Assembly: GCA_937936675.1 (NCBI GenBank)
Contig: CALDDL010000343.1
Location: 1-7,408 of the forward strand
Reading direction: 5' to 3'
DNA: 7,408 bases
Origin: an uncultured bacterium
GTDB taxonomy: Bacteria > Bacteroidota > Ignavibacteria > Ignavibacteriales > Melioribacteraceae
This document shows, one piece after another, positions 1-4,443 of this stretch (position 1 is its first letter; each line of letters opens with the position of its first letter). The notes below the pieces were generated by a model. That model worked only from the letters and a program-made list of their open reading frames with translations. It ran no database searches and was not told the DNA's origin. The translations under genes and the position numbers were made by a program.

Positions 1-1740
1 GAGGGAACGATAAATGATTTCAAATCGATCTCACCGGAGAGAAATATTTGGAATATAAAAATTAATTCTACTCCGGATAAATATCCTATAATTTTAGAAT
101 GGAATAAAGATGCGTTTCCGCCCGGTAATTTTATATTGCAGGATAATACGGCGCGTTTTATTAATCTTAATATGCGCTACTTCGATAGAGCAGAAATATA
201 TAATAAAGATATTAGCGAATTAAAAATAGTTTATGATAAAGGACCGATTACAAGATTGATAGTCTCGGATCTTAGCGGAATATGTACCGGTATCGATTTT
301 GGATTACTCGAAAATGCTACTGATGGAATTGATCTGACAATCGGAGAGAATCCATTGCCTCCGCCTCCGCCCGATGGTATTCTTGATGCTCGATTTAAGA
401 TTCCGGAAACTACCGATTATACTCTATCTGATTTTAGAGCTAAAAATGTCAAGACCGCTAAATGGACATTTGATTTCAAACCGGGCGCAAGCGGCTATCC
501 GATGAAAGTTAAATGGAATATTGCCGATCTTCCTTCAGGCGATATTTTTATTTCATCAATCGATAAATCTATCGATATAGATATGAGAACTCAAGATAGC
601 GTATTAATAAACAATACAAATATTAAACAGTTATCAATAGAATTAACTAATCAAATTTGTTCGGTAGTTCCGCTTCAAGCCGGTTGGAATATTATTTCTA
701 TTCCGGTAATAGCTCTTGATATGACTCACGCAACACTATTCCCTAACGCAACTTCACAGGGCTGGAAGTATAGTAACGGTTATATTTCAGAAAGTAATTA
801 CTCTAATGGTTTCGGTTATTGGATTAGATACCCCAACGCTGCTGATATTGATATATGCGGAAGTAATGTTAATAAAACAGCTATCGATGTAGCCGCGGGT
901 TGGAATCTTATTGGAGTTTATGAAAAGAATGTAATGGTAAATAATCTTACTACTACTCCCGCAGATAATTTGAGCAGTAATTTCTTTGGTTATGCTAATG
1001 GATACAATATTCCAACTGAATTAAAATCAGGTTTTGGATATTGGATTCGCGCAAAGCAGGATGGTGTAATTAATCTTAACTATGCACCTCCAAAAGCGAA
1101 TGTAATATATGCAACGGGATTTGAAATTAATAAAGAATGGGGAAAGGTTTCAATTTCTGATTCTAAAAATAATTCAAGCGTCCTTTACTTGTCAACCGAA
1201 GAAGTCGGCAGTCAATTCGATCTTCCGCCTATCCCGCCCGATGGTGTTTTCGATGTTAGATGGGGAAGTAATCGATTCGTAGAAAGTATCAAATCAAATG
1301 AGCTTATACTCAATTCGGCTCATTTTCCTATTCGATTAAAATCAGAAAATATCGATCTATTATTAAAAGAAAAATCCTCCGGTAAAGTTATCGGAACTCT
1401 TTTGAAAACCGGCGAGCCTGTAACTATTAATGAACTCCTTTTTAATCAACTAATCATTGAGCCTCTTGAAATGCCCCTCTCATATCAATTGCTGCAGAAT
1501 TATCCTAATCCTTTTAATCCTGCTACGATAATAAAATATGGTATCCCTGAGAGGAGCAATGTAAAAGTGATTATTTATAATTCACTCGGTGAAATAATGG
1601 AAACATTGATTAACGAAATAAATGAACCGGGATTTTATGAAGTAAAATGGAACGCTGCTTCTTATGCAAGCGGTGTTTATTTCTATCGTATCACCACTGA
1701 TCATTTTACCGATATCAAAAAAATGATTTTAATTAAATAA
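1..1740 (+). CDS. T9SS-exported multidomain surface protein, 5'-truncated by the window edge
   Basis: The reading frame is open from base 1, so 579 codons are present and the true start lies upstream. The TTG at 136 is not a credible start, because repeat-module sequence continues in frame before it. Residues below are numbered from base 1. Residues 1-78 are the end of one LPP-type module, and about 86-216 a complete second one (ATDG at 106, LPPPPPDGILDAR at 119-131). The two align through a YP...WN...(L/F)PxG...D...I(D/N) pattern. Two GWN/GYW repeats follow (GWN at 228 and 300, GYW at 272 and 346). A third LPP module spans about 374-488 (LPPIPPDGVFDVR at 408-420). The T9SS type A sorting domain covers 497-579 (LLQNYPNPFNP to KKMILIK). 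The protein should cross the outer membrane through T9SS, with the tail cleaved or used for anchoring. No catalytic motif is visible and the function is unknown. Gene 2 follows after 12 bp, so the two are probably cotranscribed. The frame and sorting tail are certain; the role is not. Confidence 0.93.
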   Translation, partial: EGTINDFKSISPERNIWNIKINSTPDKYPIILEWNKDAFPPGNFILQDNTARFINLNMRYFDRAEIYNKDISELKIVYDKGPITRLIVSDLSGICTGIDFGLLENATDGIDLTIGENPLPPPPPDGILDARFKIPETTDYTLSDFRAKNVKTAKWTFDFKPGASGYPMKVKWNIADLPSGDIFISSIDKSIDIDMRTQDSVLINNTNIKQLSIELTNQICSVVPLQAGWNIISIPVIALDMTHATLFPNATSQGWKYSNGYISESNYSNGFGYWIRYPNAADIDICGSNVNKTAIDVAAGWNLIGVYEKNVMVNNLTTTPADNLSSNFFGYANGYNIPTELKSGFGYWIRAKQDGVINLNYAPPKANVIYATGFEINKEWGKVSISDSKNNSSVLYLSTEEVGSQFDLPPIPPDGVFDVRWGSNRFVESIKSNELILNSAHFPIRLKSENIDLLLKEKSSGKVIGTLLKTGEPVTINELLFNQLIIEPLEMPLSYQLLQNYPNPFNPATIIKYGIPERSNVKVIIYNSLGEIMETLINEINEPGFYEVKWNAASYASGVYFYRITTDHFTDIKKMILIK

Positions 1741-1742
1741 GG

Positions 1743-1752
1743 AAAAATAGAG
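1743..1752 (+). promoter_or_regulatory. Spacer and Shine-Dalgarno context of gene 2
   Basis: The sequence TAAGGA overlaps the stop codon of gene 1 (1738-1743) and lies 9 nt before the ATG at 1753. It supports that ATG as the start. Its overlap with the upstream stop suggests translational coupling or at least cotranscription. I see no room for a separate promoter in the 12-bp gap. Confidence 0.6.
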
Positions 1753-3960
1753 ATGAAAAATTATATAAAAATATTTGCCATTTTGTTCTCTATTTTGCCA
1801 AGCTTTTTATTCGGGCAATTAAAAGAACAAAAAGTCTCCGGTAATAATGAACCGGCACTATCTCATATTTCAGGAAGAGCTAATCCTAATGTTGAATTTA
1901 CTGTTGTCGATCCTTCACAATTAACCGGTAACGATTATTATATAAAATTCTTCGATGATGACGGTCGATTTAAATATCAAATCGATAATATTCAGACAAA
2001 AAATATAGTTGACCAAACTGCAATTTTATATGGCACTTATTTCGATGGGATGTTTATCAAATTTAGCAATAAACCCTTTGGACTTAAATGGGACTCAAAG
2101 AATTCGACTTCGAACCGTGACTATTGGGGATGGGAAGAGGTCTCGGGCACAAGAAGATTTACTTGGGCTAATGCCAATCCCTCCGGTGTATTTAATTTAG
2201 AAACTTTCGGTGCTGTCGAGGGTTCGCAAAATTCAATCGGTTGGACAAGTCCCCGAAAAATTTTCAATCCTGATCAAGTAATGATGGTAGGACCGACCGA
2301 ATTAAAAAAGATCGAAATACGGCTCGCTTATGTTGATTTCGATGGCGATTATAATCCTCCGATAAATATTAATGATGAAAATGTTTCTTATGGTTATCGG
2401 TATTTAAGACGTGCGGATCAGCCAGCCGCTCGTCCCGAATTTGCGCCTTATATTCATAATACTGAATCGAGCGTTTATCCATTTCAATCATTCGCGAAAA
2501 ATGTACCTCTATCGGTTTGGGACGTAACCGATATATCGAATCCAAGAAGATTGGCAGTCGGTTTCCTTGAAAATAATGTTGAGGGAGGATTAGTTGACGG
2601 AAAATATTGGCCCGGAAGCAGCTCAAATATTATAGATAATGTGAACGCAAATAGTCCACGCGAATGGCTTTTTATTTTTGATGAGGATTATTCGGAGACT
2701 CCAAATTCGGTTTATTGGGATCCTATTGCATATTCCGATGCACGAGTTATGTACACGGCTGTTTGGAATCGCAGACCCAATGCTAAGTTTTCAATTAATT
2801 ATAGCGGTGAGGATCGCATCGCTTTTATTCCAAATATCCCTCTATCGGAAAAAGATTCTTATCTTATTATCCCTCGTCAAGGATCGATTGATTTGTCTCT
2901 ATCTGCCGGATGGAATCTTCTTTCGTTGCCATATTTTACAAATATGAATCTTGCTACTAATATTTTCCCAAATAAAATATCACCTGTATTTTCTTTTTTG
3001 GGTGGTTATACTAACAATTTGAATTTATGGCCTACTCGCGGTTTCTTTGTTAAATATCCCGCATCGGAGACTATCCCATTCAGGGGTGATTTTACCGGTG
3101 AAATTGTAACTTACCTAATGAACGGATGGAATCTAATTGGTATAAGTAAATGGGAATTAGACCCTGCATCTATCGAAACATCCGTACATCGAGCTATTGC
3201 CACTCCATTTTATAAGTTTAATTCGGGTTATCAAGTTGCTACTTCGCTCGAGCCGGGTAAAGGTTATTGGGTTAAGAGTAACGAATCATGCTGGCTAAGT
3301 TTATTGCCTGTTCCATTCTTCTTAAAGAAAAATTCATCTGCACTTGAATATAATACTGACGGATTTAGTTCTATCTCATTATGCGATGCCAGAAACAATT
3401 CAATCGCATTATATCTTGCCGATGAAGAAACAGGTGAGCAATATGAACTACCACCTATTCCACCTTCGGGAGTGTTTGATGCCCGCTTCACTTCGAATAA
3501 ATCGGCAGAAAATATTTCCGGCTCTTGGAAAACCATTCTTATTAATTCAGCCGAATATCCGATTACTATTCAATCCGGAAAGAATATTTTGATTCGCGAT
3601 TATTCCGGTGTTGAAATAAAACTTTCTGCAGGCGAGAAATTTGTTATTAATAACCCTGCTATCGAAAGATTAGAGATAAAAGATATGCAGCTTCCGGTGG
3701 AATATTCATTGATGCAGAATTATCCTAATCCATTTAATCCTTCGACTACAATAAAATTTGGTATCCCCGAAAAGACAAATGTTAGCTTAGAAATTTATTC
3801 TCTACTTGGAGAGCGTGTAGCTCAGCCAATAAATTCGGTATTAGAAGCAGGTTATCATGAAATCAATTGGGATGCATCTCATTTATCAAGCGGAATTTAT
3901 ATTTATAAATTAATTACTAATAATTTTACGAGCGTTAAAAAAATGATATTTATGAAATAA
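1753..3960 (+). CDS. T9SS-exported protein with a large unrecognised N-terminal domain
   Basis: 735 aa. The ATG at 1753 is supported by the TAAGGA site and by a clear signal peptide: positive MKNYIK, a hydrophobic stretch, and probable cleavage after SFLFG, before Q22. Residues about 25-378 form a domain I cannot assign. Landmarks are VEFTVVDPSQLTGNDYY near 47, an acidic DFDGDYNPP at 195, PLSVWDVTDISNPRRL at 252 and WLFIFDEDYSETP at 305. I have an impression that similar domains recur in secreted proteins of Ignavibacteria, but I cannot name a family. The shared chassis then follows: GWN at 386 and 458, with the first GYW replaced by GFF at 430 and an intact GYW at 504; an LPP module at about 531-643 (LPPIPPSGVFDAR at 566-578); and a T9SS type A sorting domain at 653-735 (LMQNYPNPFNP to KKMIFMK). 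The product should pass through Sec, then T9SS, to the cell surface. It is the second gene of a probable two-gene unit that ends at the hairpin at 3989. No active site is recognised. Confidence 0.93.
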   Translation: MKNYIKIFAILFSILPSFLFGQLKEQKVSGNNEPALSHISGRANPNVEFTVVDPSQLTGNDYYIKFFDDDGRFKYQIDNIQTKNIVDQTAILYGTYFDGMFIKFSNKPFGLKWDSKNSTSNRDYWGWEEVSGTRRFTWANANPSGVFNLETFGAVEGSQNSIGWTSPRKIFNPDQVMMVGPTELKKIEIRLAYVDFDGDYNPPININDENVSYGYRYLRRADQPAARPEFAPYIHNTESSVYPFQSFAKNVPLSVWDVTDISNPRRLAVGFLENNVEGGLVDGKYWPGSSSNIIDNVNANSPREWLFIFDEDYSETPNSVYWDPIAYSDARVMYTAVWNRRPNAKFSINYSGEDRIAFIPNIPLSEKDSYLIIPRQGSIDLSLSAGWNLLSLPYFTNMNLATNIFPNKISPVFSFLGGYTNNLNLWPTRGFFVKYPASETIPFRGDFTGEIVTYLMNGWNLIGISKWELDPASIETSVHRAIATPFYKFNSGYQVATSLEPGKGYWVKSNESCWLSLLPVPFFLKKNSSALEYNTDGFSSISLCDARNNSIALYLADEETGEQYELPPIPPSGVFDARFTSNKSAENISGSWKTILINSAEYPITIQSGKNILIRDYSGVEIKLSAGEKFVINNPAIERLEIKDMQLPVEYSLMQNYPNPFNPSTTIKFGIPEKTNVSLEIYSLLGERVAQPINSVLEAGYHEINWDASHLSSGIYIYKLITNNFTSVKKMIFMK

Positions 3961-3988
3961 ATAATTGCCCTCATAATGCGCGCCTCAT

Positions 3989-4031
3989 AAGTAAAGCCGA
4001 CCTAGTGTCGGTTTTACTTTAAATTTTTATA
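3989..4031 (+). terminator. Intrinsic terminator after genes 1-2
   Basis: A 13-bp stem (3989-4001 pairing with 4007-4019) encloses a 5-nt loop, CTAGT. All positions pair, with a single G-T pair (3996 with 4012). A T-rich tail follows, TTTAAATTTTTAT. It begins 28 bp past the stop codon of gene 2 and should end the transcript of genes 1 and 2. Confidence 0.85.
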
Positions 4032-4200
4032 AGAAAGTAGTTTACTATTTATAATATTTTTTTTATTTTTAAAACGGAATCATTGAGGGGCATTAAATAT
4101 AAAAAACATCTACAATTAGTAAGCTAATTCTGAACTAATACTTCTTCCATTCTCAGCTAATCTTTTTCTAGATATTTCTGTCCTTCATTAAAATAAGTTT

Positions 4201-4233
4201 AAGGTGAGCTTGGAGGCGCAGCGGGCAATCTTT
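4201..4233. repeat. Hairpin repeat, copy 1 of 3
   Basis: A 33-nt GC-rich unit in AT-rich surroundings. It matches copy 2 at 28 of 33 positions and copy 3 at 26 of 33. It can fold with an outer 5-bp stem (positions 1-5 with 28-32), a GA/A internal loop, an inner 5-bp stem (8-12 with 22-26) and a 9-nt loop. Copy 1 uses G-T pairs at three places. The tail is TTTCTC, only moderately T-rich. Confidence 0.75.
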
Positions 4234-4268
4234 CTCTAAAACATACTTCCTTTTCTCTGATGATTTAT

Positions 4269-4301
4269 AAGGTGATCTTGGCGGCGCAGCGAGTAACCTT
4301 T
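4269..4301. repeat. Hairpin repeat, copy 2 of 3
   Basis: This copy starts 68 bp after copy 1 and has the same length with no gaps. The outer stem AAGGT/ACCTT pairs perfectly. The inner stem keeps four of five pairs, position 8 with 26 being T-T. Five T residues are at 4299-4303, so it resembles a weak terminator hairpin on the + strand. It matches copy 3 at 24 of 33 positions. Confidence 0.75.
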
Positions 4302-4337
4302 TTATAAGAAATAACTTCCTATCTTCCATTGAATATT

Positions 4338-4370
4338 AGGGTGAGCCCGTTGGCGCGGCGGGCAACCTTT
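4338..4370. repeat. Hairpin repeat, copy 3 of 3, terminator-like
   Basis: This copy starts 69 bp after copy 2. It has the strongest inner stem, GCCCG/CGGGC, with an outer stem AGGGT/ACCTT containing one G-T pair. Eight consecutive T residues follow (4368-4375), which makes this copy look like an intrinsic terminator. It lies only 68 bp upstream of the gene 3 RBS-start region. A transcript of gene 3 must therefore either start downstream of it or read through it. Confidence 0.75.
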
Positions 4371-4431
4371 TTTTTAATTGTTCTTTTATTTAATAATCTA
4401 ATTCGTTAAGCAATTTTAATTTCTTATTCAT

Positions 4432-4437
4432 GAAGGG
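4432..4437 (+). promoter_or_regulatory. Shine-Dalgarno site of gene 3
   Basis: GAAGGG lies 6 nt before the ATG at 4444, a good match in sequence and spacing. It fixes the start together with the signal peptide encoded immediately after. Confidence 0.75.
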
Positions 4438-4443
4438 CGCAAT

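Larger units (their letters stand above)
3961..4443. other. 483-bp intergenic region: terminator, hairpin-repeat array, gene 3 leader
   Basis: No gene is supported here; the open frames are short and broken by stops. From left to right it holds a strong terminator (3989-4019 plus a T-rich tail), an AT-rich stretch with nothing clear (about 4032-4200), three 33-nt GC-rich hairpin repeats (4201-4370), and a 73-bp AT-rich leader that ends in the ribosome binding site of gene 3. No promoter consensus can be assigned confidently: TATAAT occurs at 4050-4055 without a good -35 partner, and it lies upstream of the repeat array. Confidence 0.8.

Noticed and set aside
2335..2361. Dockerin or EF-hand-like calcium loop (DFDGDYNPP) in gene 2
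   Set aside because: A single acidic stretch without the 12-residue loop spacing or a second copy is not enough.
2369..2626. Minus-strand open frame inside gene 2
   Set aside because: It lies opposite a well-supported coding region, has no family resemblance and no ribosome binding context. The same applies to the minus frames at 3264-3536, 4428-4628 and 5091-5294 and to the + frames at 2009, 2678 and 3344.
3963..4095. Imperfect inverted repeat (TGCCCTCA near 3966 and TGAGGGGCA near 4084) as ends of a small mobile element
   Set aside because: The match is about 9 bases with a gap, there is no target duplication, and the interior is explained by a terminator.
4133..4165. A fourth, degenerate hairpin repeat one period upstream
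   Set aside because: Only about 14 of 33 positions match, mostly in the AATCTTT end, and the GC-rich core is missing. This is near what AT-rich sequence gives by chance.
4201..4370. CRISPR array: 33-nt repeats with 35- and 36-nt spacers
   Set aside because: Sizes fit, but the repeats differ at 5 to 9 of 33 positions, the spacers resemble each other, only three copies exist and no cas gene is in the window.
4201..4370. Integron attC sites
   Set aside because: No conserved GTTRRRY and RYYYAAC pair across the three copies. The GTTG/CAAC symmetry in copy 3 is absent from copies 1 and 2.
4203..4370. Peptide-coding repeat (each unit could read as G(E/D)..GAA(S/G)NL)
   Set aside because: Copy 1 is in a different frame from copies 2 and 3, and a stop codon separates copies 2 and 3. 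Hairpin pairing explains the conservation better.
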